This document shows positions 8,517-17,964 of a stretch of DNA of 64,000 bases, in pieces (positions within the stretch are counted from its first letter, which is position 1; the number at the start of each line of letters is the position of its first letter). A program made the position numbers and the translations under genes. Source of the stretch: Chelativorans sp. Marseille-P2723 (GTDB lineage: Bacteria > Pseudomonadota > Alphaproteobacteria > Rhizobiales > Rhizobiaceae); the NCBI RefSeq assembly GCF_902809845.1, contig NZ_CADDWI010000013.1:62001-126000 (forward strand). The letters are read 5' to 3'. The notes beneath the pieces are model-generated. The model was given only the letters and a program-made list of their open reading frames with translations, made no database searches and was not told where the DNA came from.

Positions 8517-8980
8517 TGCCGCAGTTTCAGCCCACTGGCATGTATCTGGAAGACTATATTGAAGGGGAAGGCATGCTTTCCCCAGGGCGCACCATTACCT
8601 CAGCAGACATCGAAATGTTTGCGGAATGGATCGGCGATCCCTATTCCGCCAAACAATATGCGGATAATGGGAAGCGCCTCGTTTGCGTGCCACTTATCGT
8701 GAATCTTGCTGATGCTTTGTTTCAGCGGCTTGGATGCGTTGAAGGCACCGGCTACTGCAATCTCGGGTGGAAGTGGAAGTTCCAGCATCCTGTATACGAG
8801 TGGGACACGCTCTGGGTAAGGACACGGTGGAACAGCACACGGCCGAGCAAATCGTTGCCCGGCGTTGGGATCGTCAACATGACACTTACGGTGCTCAACC
8901 AGCACGATGAGGAAGTGGCAGTAGCTGATTGGGCGGTCATGATGCTCAGCCGCTCGTACTCACTCGACCCTGCAGCGTAA
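8516..8980 (+). CDS. MaoC-like protein with degenerate active site, partner subunit
   Basis: 154 residues that align by eye with MaoC proteins (GMYLEDYIEGEGMLSPGRTIT, then FAEWIGDPYSAKQYA). The active-site His of D-x4-H is Ser here, and the usual R-x-A-H-G segment reads RLVCVPLIVNLAD. It is therefore unlikely to be a hydratase alone and more likely serves as the structural half of a heteromer with the preceding protein. It starts on the stop codon of that gene. The rest of the hot-dog fold appears complete. Confidence 0.75.
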   Translation: MPQFQPTGMYLEDYIEGEGMLSPGRTITSADIEMFAEWIGDPYSAKQYADNGKRLVCVPLIVNLADALFQRLGCVEGTGYCNLGWKWKFQHPVYEWDTLWVRTRWNSTRPSKSLPGVGIVNMTLTVLNQHDEEVAVADWAVMMLSRSYSLDPAA

Positions 8981-9007
8981 CCAGCTGTCAAAGTTGAGTA
9001 CTTTTTA

Positions 9008-9045
9008 CCCGCGGGCTGCTGATGGATGGAAAGGGCAGCCGCGGG
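9008..9045. terminator. Hairpin between convergent genes
   Basis: CCCGCGGGCTGC (9008-9019) pairs with GCAGCCGCGGG (9035-9045), leaving one bulged G. It lies between the stop of the MaoC pair (8980) and the stop of the leftward acyl-CoA dehydrogenase (9062). No T-run follows on either strand, so it may act through structure or with Rho. Confidence 0.4.
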
Positions 9046-9061
9046 ACCCGGATTAGGACCC

Positions 9062-10225
9062 TCAAAGAGAACGGGCCACAAGAAGCTTCATAATTTCGTT
9101 TGCGCCGCCATAGATGCGGGAGACGCGAGCATCCTTGTACATGCGCGCGATCGGATATTCGTCCATATAGCCGTATCCGCCGTGCAATTGCAGGCACTGA
9201 TCAACCACACGGTTTTGCAGATCCGTAATCCAATACTTTGCCATCGATGCCGTTGTGCTGTCGAGCCTTCCCGCCAAATGCAGGCCAATGCAGTGATTGG
9301 CAAAAACTCGCGCAACCGTTGCGTCTGTCTTGCACTCGGCTAGCGTGAACTGGACCGTCTGGTTCTCAATGAGAGGCCGCCCGAAGACCTTGCGTTGCTT
9401 CACATAGGTTATGGTCTCATGCAAGGCTCGCTCGATCATGGCAATGCCTTGCAGAGCGATTATCAATCGTTCCTGCGGAAGCTTCTCCATCAGTTGATAG
9501 AAGCCACGGCCCTCCTCCCCTCCAAGGAGGTTGGCTACAGGCACCCTGACTTCGCGGAAGACCAGCTCGGACGTGTCGGCGGCTTCCAGACCGATCTTTT
9601 CGAGGTTGCGGCCTCGCTGAAAGCCTTCCACCTTGTCGGTTTCCACTACCAGGAGGGAAATTGCATCGGGCCGACGCTCCCGAGCTGTTCTTGCAACCAC
9701 CACAACGAGGTTCGCTGTCTGTCCGTTCGTGATGAATGTCTTCTCGCCATTGATTATGTAATGATCGCCGGAGCGCGTCGCTGTGGTGCGAATACCCTGC
9801 AGGTCCGATCCGGCGTCGGGCTCGGTCATTGCTATTGCCGCAATCAGTTCGCCGGACGTCAGTCGCGGAAGCCAGCGCTGCTTCTGCTCCGTTGTGCCGT
9901 AACTCTCCACATATGGCATCACTATGCCATTGTGCAGCGGTGCGCCCCAGCTTTCCAGCCCGCGGCGGCACAGCTCTTCGATCAGCACCGCCTCATGACG
10001 GAAATCGCCACCTAGGCCACCCCATTCCGCGCTCGTTGAAAGGCCGAGCAATCCCGCTTGGGCAGCTTCCGTCCAGAACTCCTTTTCAACCACACCGTTA
10101 CGCCGCCACTGGTTCTGACGTTCCGGCGAAGCGTATTCATCCAGGAAACGACCGACCGAGCGCGCGAAAATCGAAAGCTCTTCATCGGCCATGAAGTCAG
10201 GAGCCGGTACGTTGAGAACTGACAT
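9062..10225 (-). CDS. Acyl-CoA dehydrogenase
   Basis: FAD flavoprotein of 387 residues that makes a 2,3-double bond in an acyl-CoA and passes electrons to ETF. Visible are the AAIAMTEPDAGSDLQGIRTTATRSGDHYIINGEKTFITNG block of the middle domain and the C-terminal IYGGANEIMK. The IYGG form, with Gly where MCAD has Glu, is typical of the long-chain and isovaleryl groups, whose catalytic Glu lies in another helix. The ATG at 10225 follows GGAAGG. It is 48 bp after fadJ and is the third gene of a beta-oxidation operon. Confidence 0.9.
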   Translation of the reverse strand: MSVLNVPAPDFMADEELSIFARSVGRFLDEYASPERQNQWRRNGVVEKEFWTEAAQAGLLGLSTSAEWGGLGGDFRHEAVLIEELCRRGLESWGAPLHNGIVMPYVESYGTTEQKQRWLPRLTSGELIAAIAMTEPDAGSDLQGIRTTATRSGDHYIINGEKTFITNGQTANLVVVVARTARERRPDAISLLVVETDKVEGFQRGRNLEKIGLEAADTSELVFREVRVPVANLLGGEEGRGFYQLMEKLPQERLIIALQGIAMIERALHETITYVKQRKVFGRPLIENQTVQFTLAECKTDATVARVFANHCIGLHLAGRLDSTTASMAKYWITDLQNRVVDQCLQLHGGYGYMDEYPIARMYKDARVSRIYGGANEIMKLLVARSL

Positions 10226-10273
10226 AGAACCTTCCGCAATATCGAACTGAAGGGAGCTGCGCTCGTCTAGAGG

Positions 10274-12451
10274 TCAAGCTGCCTTTAAGGCCGATGGCGC
10301 ATAGTAGCGCACACCACTGGTTGCACGTTGGAGAAGCCCCGGGGTCGGCGCAAAGCGCTTGCCATGTGCCAACTCGAATTTCCGGCATAGCGCGACAAAG
10401 TTTTCCGGCCCGAGCGTGTCGATGTAGGAGATCGGTCCGCCGGTCCAGGGAGCAAAGCCCCAGCCAAGATACGCGCCCACATCAGCATCTTCCGGCGAAA
10501 CAACAACATTTTCTTCCAAGCATCGGACTGCTTCCAGCGCCTGGATTACGAGAAGCCGTTGCTTCAAGGCTTCTACATCGGGCTGCTCCGGCCTTGAAGG
10601 CGCAATTTCCACCAGCTCGTCCCAAAGTCTCTTCTTCTTACCCGCCGGGTAGTCGTAAAAGCCCTTCCCGACCTTCTTTCCGAACCGTTGTTCTTGCTCT
10701 ACCATTCGCATGATCAACGCTTCGGCAGGATTTGCGGGGTGCGACCGGCCAAGATCATTGGCGGTTTGGAGGTTGACGCTATGGATCAGGTCCAACGCTA
10801 CCTCATCGCAAAGCGCCAGTGGGGCAACGGGCATTCCTGCCATGAGGCCTGCATTCTCGATCAGAGCCGGACTAATCCCCTCCATCAGCATCTCGCAAGC
10901 CTCTGCGATATAGGTCAAGAAGACCCGGCTGGTGTAAAAGCCGCGGCTGTCATTGACCACGATCGGCGTCTTGCGGATCTGCCTCGCAAAATCCATCGCG
11001 AACGCCAACGTTCCAGGATCGGTCTGCTCGCCAACGATGATTTCAAGGAGTGCCATCCTCTCCACAGGCGAGAAGAAGTGCATACCGATAAAGTTCCTCG
11101 GCCGCCAGAGCATCTGCGATAGGCTTGTTATCGGGATCGTCGAAGTGTTCGAGGCAAGAATTGCATCCTCCCCGAGCATTGCCTCCGCCTTTTGGAACAC
11201 ATCGTCCTTGACCGCCTTGTTCTCAAAAACGGCCTCTATCACCAGATCCGCGTCGCCAAGCAACGAATAGTCCGTGGTGGCTGTGATGCGCCCGAGCACC
11301 TCTTCCACAGCAGGCTGGTACAGATTGCCCCTTTTTGCTTCGCCTGTCGCGACCTCCCTTACGTGCTCATACACCCGTTCGGCCGAAGCTTGGTCGCGGT
11401 CGATTACGACGACGCGGATGCCAGCTCGTGCAGCGACGTGGGCAATGCCCGCGCCCATCTTACCACTGCCAAGCACACCCAGCTTGGCCACTTTTCGCAC
11501 CGGGACGTGTTCTGGCCGACGCTTGAACTTGCTTACCTTCTGTAAAGTCACAAATTGAGTACGCACCATGTTCCTGGCAGCGTCGCCAACAAGCATTCGT
11601 GCGAAATAACGCGCCTCAATGCGCAGAGAGGTATCCAGCGGCACGTTTAGCCCATCATAGACCGCCTTCATCAAGGCATCGAGATTGGGATAGTTGCAGT
11701 AGGTGTTCTTGCGATGCCTCGCATTTGCGGCTGCAAAGGCGAGTGAACCTTCCAGAGTGCGCGGATCGTCGCCCGGCGCCTTGAAGCCCTTGACGTCCCA
11801 TGGCTTGATCCAATCCTCGGCGGCGGAAGAAAGAATCCAGCTCTTTGCACTTTCAATAATCTCGTTTGCAGGCACGATCTGGTCGACCAGGCCAATCGCG
11901 CAGGCGTCGGACGGCGTCATCGCCTTGCCCTTGACTATCAGCTCTAAAGCGCGTAACGGGCCCAACATACGTGACAATCTCTGAGTGCCGCCGCCGCCGG
12001 GGAAAAGTCCAACCTTCGCTTCGGGCAGGCCGAGCTGGATTCGCTCGTCGTCTGCAACGATGCGGCGGGTGCAACCAAGGCACAGTTCGAACCCGCCGCC
12101 AAGGGAAAGGCCGTTAATCGCCGCTACGAAAGGCTTCCCGCCAGTCTCCATCCTGCGGGTGATGCTGTGCAGTTCCATAACAGCGTCATAGACGGTAGCG
12201 GCGCGAACCAAGTCAGAGCCCTCCGCCTCCGCAAGCGCCAGCAGCCAGTCGAGATCGGCCCCGGCTATGAACGACGGTTTGCCGCTGGTTAGAACTGCCC
12301 CCTTGATCGTCAAATCTGAAAGGACCTTCTCCACTGCCTCTCTGACGTCAGCAATGGAGCTGCTGTTGAGCACGTTCATTGAACGTCCGGGCATGTCGAG
12401 AGTGATGGTGGCGATACCATCGGTATCGACGTCAAAACGGAGATTCTGCAT
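10274..12451 (-). CDS. Bifunctional enoyl-CoA hydratase/3-hydroxyacyl-CoA dehydrogenase (FadJ/FadB-like)
   Basis: 725-residue fusion enzyme. The N-terminal crotonase domain (about 1-200) has GLSLGGGFELC and GLPEAKVGLFPGGGGTQ, with the two catalytic glutamates at 122 and 144. The C-terminal NAD domain begins near residue 325 with KLGVLGSGKMGAG and contains NFIGMHFFSPVERM with the catalytic His. It performs the second and third steps of beta-oxidation. It starts 3 bp after the thiolase stop (TGA-gca-ATG), showing coupling. fadJ or fadB cannot be distinguished with certainty; the gene may be pathway-specific rather than for general fatty acids. Confidence 0.92.
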   Translation of the reverse strand: MQNLRFDVDTDGIATITLDMPGRSMNVLNSSSIADVREAVEKVLSDLTIKGAVLTSGKPSFIAGADLDWLLALAEAEGSDLVRAATVYDAVMELHSITRRMETGGKPFVAAINGLSLGGGFELCLGCTRRIVADDERIQLGLPEAKVGLFPGGGGTQRLSRMLGPLRALELIVKGKAMTPSDACAIGLVDQIVPANEIIESAKSWILSSAAEDWIKPWDVKGFKAPGDDPRTLEGSLAFAAANARHRKNTYCNYPNLDALMKAVYDGLNVPLDTSLRIEARYFARMLVGDAARNMVRTQFVTLQKVSKFKRRPEHVPVRKVAKLGVLGSGKMGAGIAHVAARAGIRVVVIDRDQASAERVYEHVREVATGEAKRGNLYQPAVEEVLGRITATTDYSLLGDADLVIEAVFENKAVKDDVFQKAEAMLGEDAILASNTSTIPITSLSQMLWRPRNFIGMHFFSPVERMALLEIIVGEQTDPGTLAFAMDFARQIRKTPIVVNDSRGFYTSRVFLTYIAEACEMLMEGISPALIENAGLMAGMPVAPLALCDEVALDLIHSVNLQTANDLGRSHPANPAEALIMRMVEQEQRFGKKVGKGFYDYPAGKKKRLWDELVEIAPSRPEQPDVEALKQRLLVIQALEAVRCLEENVVVSPEDADVGAYLGWGFAPWTGGPISYIDTLGPENFVALCRKFELAHGKRFAPTPGLLQRATSGVRYYAPSALKAA

Positions 12452-12454
12452 TGC

Positions 12455-13660
12455 TCAGACTCGTTCGATTATGGTCGCTGTACCCATGCCAGCACCAACA
12501 CACAGGGTGATCAGGGCAGTGTTTAGATCCGCCCGCTCCAGTTCGTCCACGACCGTGCCGACCAGCATCGCTCCGGTAGCCCCAAGCGGATGGCCCATGG
12601 CAATCGCCCCGCCGTTCACATTGACCTTTTCCGGATCGAGATCTAGCTGCTGCCGGTACAACAGAACGACTGACGCGAACGCCTCATTGATCTCAAACAG
12701 GTCAATGTCCGCCGTTGTCATCCCCGCGCGGGCCAGTAGCTTGCGCGTTACCTTCTCCGGACCAGTCAGCATGATCGACGGTTCACTGCCGATCGATGAG
12801 AAAGCACGGATACGGGCTCGCGGCACCAATCCCATCCTCCTGCCTGCCTCTCGTGTTCCGAGCAGAACGGCAGCGGCTCCGTCCACAATACCGGAGGAGT
12901 TTCCGCCGTGATGCACGTGGTTTATCTCCAGGACTTCTGGATACCGCTGGATAGCAACCGCGTCGTAGCCCATCTCACCGATGGCGGCAAAAGCAGGTTT
13001 TAGGGAAGCCAGGTTCTGCATGGTGGTTGCAGGTCGCATATGTTCGTCGCGATCCAGCAAAATTTCGCCGAGATCATCCAGCACCGGCACTACCGATCTG
13101 GCAAACCGCCCTTCCTGCCAGGACCTGGCGGCCCGGCGCTGGCTTTCGACCGCATAAGCGTCAACATCTTCCCGGGAGAAGTCCCATTTGGTGGCTATCA
13201 GATCAGCGCCTATTCCCTGCGGCGTATAGTAGGTCTTGAAGGCGATTTCAGGATCAGTGAACCAGCCGCCAGCGTCCGCTCCCATGGGCACCCTTGACAT
13301 TGATTCGACGCCGCCGCCTATCACAATATCGGATTGACCGGATTTGATCTGCGCCGCCGCCATGTTGACGGCCTCTAGCCCGGACGCACAGTAACGGTTG
13401 ACTTGAACACCAGCTACCGTCTCGGCATAACCCGCATTCAGCGCCGCGATCCGCCCAACATTGGAGCCTTGGTCTCCCACAGGCATGACACAGCCCATGA
13501 CCACATCATCAACAAGCGACGTGTCCAGAGAGTTACGGTCCTCAAGCGCCTTTAGAATATGGGACGCAAGGTCCAGTGGCGGCACTTCGTGAAGCGCGCC
13601 GTCAGGACGTCCACGTCCGCGGGGTGTACGAACCGCATCATAGATGAAACACTCTTCCAT
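12455..13660 (-). CDS. Acetyl-CoA acetyltransferase / 3-ketoacyl-CoA thiolase
   Basis: 401-residue thiolase with all three catalytic elements: nucleophile Cys91 in NRYCASGLE, His357 in [11 protein letters not shown] and Cys387 in CVGAGMG. It cleaves a 3-oxoacyl-CoA to acetyl-CoA and a shortened acyl-CoA. It is the first gene of the operon thiolase-fadJ-ACAD. The ATG at 13660 has AGGAGGG upstream. A PsrA-like palindrome with one mismatch lies 184 bp upstream. Confidence 0.93.
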   Translation of the reverse strand: MEECFIYDAVRTPRGRGRPDGALHEVPPLDLASHILKALEDRNSLDTSLVDDVVMGCVMPVGDQGSNVGRIAALNAGYAETVAGVQVNRYCASGLEAVNMAAAQIKSGQSDIVIGGGVESMSRVPMGADAGGWFTDPEIAFKTYYTPQGIGADLIATKWDFSREDVDAYAVESQRRAARSWQEGRFARSVVPVLDDLGEILLDRDEHMRPATTMQNLASLKPAFAAIGEMGYDAVAIQRYPEVLEINHVHHGGNSSGIVDGAAAVLLGTREAGRRMGLVPRARIRAFSSIGSEPSIMLTGPEKVTRKLLARAGMTTADIDLFEINEAFASVVLLYRQQLDLDPEKVNVNGGAIAMGHPLGATGAMLVGTVVDELERADLNTALITLCVGAGMGTATIIERV

Positions 13661-14222
13661 AATCCCTCCTGAGCGCCACTACGCCCCCACCATCAGTGGC
13701 ACCGCGAGGGGTAAACTTGGACGCAAGTGACGATCGCGCCGTTAAGCTTGCGAACTGCGCCGGACAAACCCCTGCGCTATTCCTTAACTGTCGGCCACAG
13801 ATAGGTTTCATAACAGCCCCCGCCCCTTTTGGCAACAAACAAACAAACACTTGTAAGGCAAACTATGCGAATTCAAAGAAGACCACATTCGGCTTAAATT
13901 TCAACGCAGTTCGGGACGCAAACGCCTCAATGAAAACCGCTGCAGCAAGAGATTCGTGTAGCTTTTCGTTTGCCACAGGCGCGTTGAACGTAGCACGCAG
14001 TGCCCGGTTCCGCGGGCTTATGAAGCTGCTTATCAATGCCAATAAACAGGCTGGTAAGAGGCACAATGAGCCTTAAAGCCTATTCGCAATTGCGCAAACA
14101 ACCAAGCAATGCCAGCTGCCAAGCTAATGCCTGTCAGCCATTGGGGATGCCAAAGCTGATAACGTCGATGTCCGAGCGCCTATTTCGCTCAACTGCTTCA
14201 TCGTCAAAAGCCGATACAGCTT
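13661..14222. other. Intergenic region upstream of the thiolase operon
   Basis: 562 bp with no supported gene. It contains a short CAAA-rich run (13834-13848) that merges into an operator candidate at 13844-13857. The rest shows no clear motif. The distance suggests either a long leader or an additional unseen element. Confidence 0.5.
13844..13857. promoter_or_regulatory. PsrA/FadR-like operator, one mismatch
   Basis: CAAAC-actt-GTAAG, one base off the local consensus, 184 bp upstream of the thiolase start. It overlaps a CAAA repeat, which weakens the case for this copy. Its 3' part resembles the site at 17244 read on the other strand (CACTTGTTAG against CACTTGTAAG). Confidence 0.35.
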
Positions 14223-15287
14223 TTATTCCGATAGTCGATAAAGCACCTGGCCGTCCCGCAAGACCTCTTCCAGTTGCCCTTCTGCCACCAGGAAATTTGT
14301 GTGTGCAATAGCCTCGCCTATAGCGATACCAAGGCTTTCACCGTTGAAATCACGACCGAAAATAGTGGGGATGAGGTCGCGAGCTGTTGCCGCTCTGTTC
14401 TGGCAAGCCATAAGCGTCTCCGCGCATCGAAGCTGATGATGGTTTACCAATTGATCTATTCGCGCATGAAGCCCGAAAAAAGGCAATTCGTGCCCGGGCA
14501 GCACCATGACATCATCGGACACGTTCGTCCGCAACTCTGTAATAGAGCGGAGATAATCATGCAGCGGATTTGCCCTGGGCGCATCCGGCATGACACTGAT
14601 GTTAGGGGATATCCTCGCCAGCACCTGGTCGGCGCAAATCAAGAGACGATCGGCAGCATCGTACAGCATCACAAGCTCTGGCGAGTGACCTGAGCCGGTG
14701 AGAACGTGAAACTGGCGGCCGCCGATCCTGATGGAATCCCCTTCCGCGACATAGGTTACTTCCTCGGGCAGATCGCTGATGAAGGCACCATAGTCGTGTT
14801 GCCCACCCTTTTGAGCGATATTGTCTTCCATCGCAATGCCATGCCGGGTAAAATGTCCATTTAGCAGCGTCAAGTAGTCCTCGATGGGCTCTGCCGACAT
14901 GCGACGAGCGGCTACGTACTCGCGCCCGCTCATGACCACGGGTGCGCCGGTGGTTCGGGAAAGCCAACCGGTAGCTCCTAGGTGGTCCGGATGAAAGTGG
15001 GACGCGATAATCCGCGTTATGGGACGTCCACCAAGACCGTCGCGAAGAAGCGCAGTCCAGAGTTCCCGATTTTCCTGCCCGTCGGTTGCAGCATCGAAGA
15101 CAGCCCAGCCGCCATCATCCTCAAGCAGATACACGTTAACGTGATTTAGCTGGTAGGGCAGCGGAAAGCGGGCCCACAGCACTCCCGGAGCTGCCTCTAT
15201 GAGGCAGCCGGGCTTTGGCGCACAGTCAATGGGAAACCTTAGCGGTACTTCGTGAGAGAGCTTCGGTGGAGTTTTTCGCGGCGTCAT
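14223..15287 (-). CDS. MBL-fold metallo-hydrolase
   Basis: 354-residue metallo-beta-lactamase fold protein with the zinc motif HFHPDH (His97, His99, Asp101, His102), a later GSGHSPE histidine, an Asp in LICADQVL and a His in VLPGHELPF, so the dinuclear site appears complete. The C-terminal part (about 260-354) may be the helical substrate-lid domain common in such hydrolases. The likely reaction is hydrolysis of a thioester or lactone. It starts 22 bp after the dctM stop. Function beyond hydrolase is not readable. Confidence 0.8.
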   Translation of the reverse strand: MTPRKTPPKLSHEVPLRFPIDCAPKPGCLIEAAPGVLWARFPLPYQLNHVNVYLLEDDGGWAVFDAATDGQENRELWTALLRDGLGGRPITRIIASHFHPDHLGATGWLSRTTGAPVVMSGREYVAARRMSAEPIEDYLTLLNGHFTRHGIAMEDNIAQKGGQHDYGAFISDLPEEVTYVAEGDSIRIGGRQFHVLTGSGHSPELVMLYDAADRLLICADQVLARISPNISVMPDAPRANPLHDYLRSITELRTNVSDDVMVLPGHELPFFGLHARIDQLVNHHQLRCAETLMACQNRAATARDLIPTIFGRDFNGESLGIAIGEAIAHTNFLVAEGQLEEVLRDGQVLYRLSE

Positions 15288-15309
15288 TCATGAAAATCCT
15301 AGCCGAAGC

Positions 15310-16584
15310 CTATCCGAGGAATACGGTCGAAAGCCACGGCACGTATGAAATGATCAGCATGTCTATAATGAGCACCAGGAGGAACCAGCTCAAAGGCCGC
15401 ATGAGCGCCTCCATTTTTACGTTGAAGGTCGTGCACGCGATAAAGAGATTGATCCCGACGGGCGGCGTAACCATACCCAGAGCCAAATTGGCGATGACGA
15501 TCACGCCGAAATGCACCGGATCTATCTCGAAAGCCGCGGCCAGCGGCGCCAGAATGGGCGTGACGATGATGATGGCCGGCACACCCTCCAGGAAGGTTCC
15601 AACGATCAGCAGCAGAATGTTGACGACCAGGAGGAAGACCAACGGGTCATCCGTCAACCCTACCACAAAGCCGGAGATCGTGACGGGTATGCGATAGAGG
15701 ATCAGCACATAAGCGAGCACGGAAGCAAAGGCGATAATTATCATCACCACGGCTGTCGTATAGGCTGCCTCGTAAAAGAGACGCGGCAATGCCGACAGTT
15801 CAAGCTCCCGATAGACAAACAGACCAAGGAAAAGCGTGTAAACCACCGCCACGACCGCAGCCTCGGTGGGAGTAAAATAGCCGCCATAGATTCCGCCAAG
15901 AATGATGATGGGGCTGAGTAGTGCCAGCCATGCCTCGCGCACAGCCGTTGCCACGTTACGCGCCCAGATACCGAAGCTGTAAGAGGTGCGCTCGCCATAA
16001 CCCTTGACCACCGAAAACGCCAAGACCAACAGAATGAGCGAGCAGCCAATGAGAAGCCCCGGCAGGATGCCGGCCAGGAACAGATCGCTGATCGACACAC
16101 CTGTCATTACTCCATAGATGATCATCGGAACCGAAGGCGGGATGATCACCCCGAGCTCGGCCGAGCTTGCAACCACAGACGCCGTGAAAGGCGGTGGATA
16201 CTTCTGCTTCTTCATCTCGGGACCGATGACGCCCCCGATGGCGGCGGCAGTTGCAGCGGAGGAGCCGGACATGGTCGAGAACATCATCGCGGTCAGGACG
16301 GTCGCGCTTCCAAGGCCGCCCCGCATCCAACCCACAAGCGCAACCGCCAGATCTATCAGCCGCCTGGCAATGCCGCTGGCTTGCATCAGCTTGCCGGCCA
16401 ACACGAAATAAATTACAGCCAGCAATGCAAAGGAATCGAGCACCTCAAAGGCATTCTGCGGGATGGTGACGAGTGGCATACCCCGCTGCCAAAGTGCAAT
16501 TACTGGTGCTGCACCCATGGCGATCGCGACCGGCACGCCGATCGCGAGCAAAACCACCATCAGTAAGACGACAAGTGCGATCAA
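15310..16584 (-). CDS. TRAP transporter large permease (DctM), system 2
   Basis: 424-residue permease with the DctM signatures MMFSTMSGSSAATAAAIGGVIGPEM, VIIPPSVPMIIYG, FTPTEAAVVAVVY and LGMVTPPVGINLF. The start is TTG at 16584, preceded by GGGGGCTGGG, which serves as an adequate ribosome site; no ATG fits better. It lies 21 bp after dctQ. No substrate-binding protein gene adjoins dctQM; the dctP at 20643-21623 is the likely partner (see findings). Confidence 0.9.
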   Translation of the reverse strand: MIALVVLLMVVLLAIGVPVAIAMGAAPVIALWQRGMPLVTIPQNAFEVLDSFALLAVIYFVLAGKLMQASGIARRLIDLAVALVGWMRGGLGSATVLTAMMFSTMSGSSAATAAAIGGVIGPEMKKQKYPPPFTASVVASSAELGVIIPPSVPMIIYGVMTGVSISDLFLAGILPGLLIGCSLILLVLAFSVVKGYGERTSYSFGIWARNVATAVREAWLALLSPIIILGGIYGGYFTPTEAAVVAVVYTLFLGLFVYRELELSALPRLFYEAAYTTAVVMIIIAFASVLAYVLILYRIPVTISGFVVGLTDDPLVFLLVVNILLLIVGTFLEGVPAIIIVTPILAPLAAAFEIDPVHFGVIVIANLALGMVTPPVGINLFIACTTFNVKMEALMRPLSWFLLVLIIDMLIISYVPWLSTVFLG

Positions 16585-16605
16585 TGTCCCAGCCCCCGCC
16601 CAAAC

Positions 16606-17160
16606 TCACTCAAGCGTCGTATCTGCAAGCAACACGGGCCTGTGCCCATGAAGAGTTTCGTCCACGATGAGGCAAAGTGTGTTGATGATCATGAGTGCAG
16701 CGCTAACGGGAAGTGATGCGTAAACCCACGACATGGGAATGACCATCACCGGGCTGCGTTCGATCAGATTGCCCATCGTGTAACGCCAGCCCGTCCAGAC
16801 GAGCAGCGCGAAAAAAGCGAGGCTGACGAGCAAGGCCAAAATCCGTACCGGGTATGCAATGCGGGAAGGCAATGTTTCGACGAGAAATTCGAGCGCTATG
16901 AGTTGCCCTTTCCGGGCTGCTACCGCGCTCCCAATAAAGACGATCCAGATCATCAGATATCGGGCTAATTCCTCGCTCCACGGCACCGAAAGGAGAATAC
17001 CGAACTTTGTCAGCAGGAAGCGCACGGTGACTTGCAGCATGGTGCAAAACACCATCACGGCAAGTGCGCCGGCCATGAAATAGCCTATGGCCCAATTCAC
17101 CTTGTCTACGGCCGAGAGGAGCGGTGGTATGACTCCGTTCGAATTGCCAGCTTCGGACAT
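16606..17160 (-). CDS. TRAP transporter small membrane subunit (DctQ), system 2
   Basis: 184-residue four-segment membrane protein with the family stretch VPWSEELARYLMIWIVFIGSAVAARKGQLIALEFLVETLP. It starts at 17160 with GAGGA directly upstream and is first of the three-gene unit dctQ-dctM-MBL. An operator candidate lies 84 bp upstream, the same distance as before the separate dctP at 21623. Confidence 0.9.
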   Translation of the reverse strand: MSEAGNSNGVIPPLLSAVDKVNWAIGYFMAGALAVMVFCTMLQVTVRFLLTKFGILLSVPWSEELARYLMIWIVFIGSAVAARKGQLIALEFLVETLPSRIAYPVRILALLVSLAFFALLVWTGWRYTMGNLIERSPVMVIPMSWVYASLPVSAALMIINTLCLIVDETLHGHRPVLLADTTLE

Positions 17161-17243
17161 TCCTCATCTGCCTCTTTGTGTCTACAACACGGTGATCAAG
17201 CAAACCCTCGCAGTGACCATAGGCGGTCAACGGGAGGATTGGG

Positions 17244-17257
17244 CTAACAAGTGCTTG
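17244..17257. promoter_or_regulatory. PsrA/FadR-like operator, one mismatch
   Basis: CTAAC-aagt-GCTTG (reverse strand CAAGC-actt-GTTAG), 84 bp upstream of dctQ of system 2. Three bases are shared beyond the arms: AACAAG-tg-CTTGTT is itself a perfect inverted repeat. Confidence 0.45.
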
Positions 17258-17367
17258 TTTGGTACCCATATCAGCATTGATGCATTCTGTCACCCACTGA
17301 CAGCCCTCTTGCCTGGTCCCTGCATTGTTTGAACAGACGATTATCTAACTTCTTCGGGATATGCTGC

Positions 17368-17378
17368 TGCATATGGAT
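17368..17378. promoter_or_regulatory. CATATG-centred shared motif, copy 1
   Basis: TGCATATGGAT, the same 11 bases as at 35131 and, on the other strand, at 41059. It is the outlying copy of a motif otherwise found at 35-42 kb. Regulator unknown. Confidence 0.25.
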
Positions 17379-17964
17379 GTACGACCGATTGGGAAGAGTT
17401 TTCAGAATGAATTCGGCCGCACTTCTGCAGAAGGTGCTTTTACAGTATACGGCAGAATATTACATCGCAGTGCAAACCCTTTAGTATCTACTGTTTTGCT
17501 GCGGATTGGTCTGACTTTGACGCAGATGATGTCTACCTTTTATCCGGAAATACACTAAAACTGCGTATCGAAGCGATGCGGAACATCTTCGCACAGAAGC
17601 GCCGCGTAAATGGTTCCCCGGTTTTCGAACGCATATACGCACAGCCGGCGCTTTGTGCGTCACAAGGTGTTCTTTCCAGCCATCATCCCGGATGACAAGC
17701 GGTTCACGCAGTTCCATGTATTTCAATCCGGAAGCCGTACGGAAGGGCGATACCGCCGTTCGGCAGCTATTGGCCCGCGACGACTCGCAGTTTGCAAGAC
17801 ACCAAGATCGACGCCTCTTCAGCGAGCCTACCCCATCAGCTACCACACGCGGCTGAGCAACGATTTCACCGTGACGCGAAAACGCTCGGCAAACGGCACT
17901 TGCGACCTATCGGCCCGATATCTAGGCCGCTTGGCCAACCGTCATCTTGTGCGTACTTCATACC

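Larger units (their letters stand above)
17161..17964. other. Long intergenic region with no supported gene
   Basis: 804 bp between dctQ and the epimerase gene, both leftward. It holds two regulatory candidates near its left end (17244-17257 and 17368-17378). The right half (about 17560-17960) can be read in several frames, but every one has stops or unconvincing composition. I could not assign it to a family; it may be a decayed gene or a long 3' region. Confidence 0.5.

Noticed and set aside
17481-17846. A 121-codon minus-strand frame in the long gap
   Set aside because: Arg/Ser/Cys-rich composition and no similarity that I can name; not supported as a gene.
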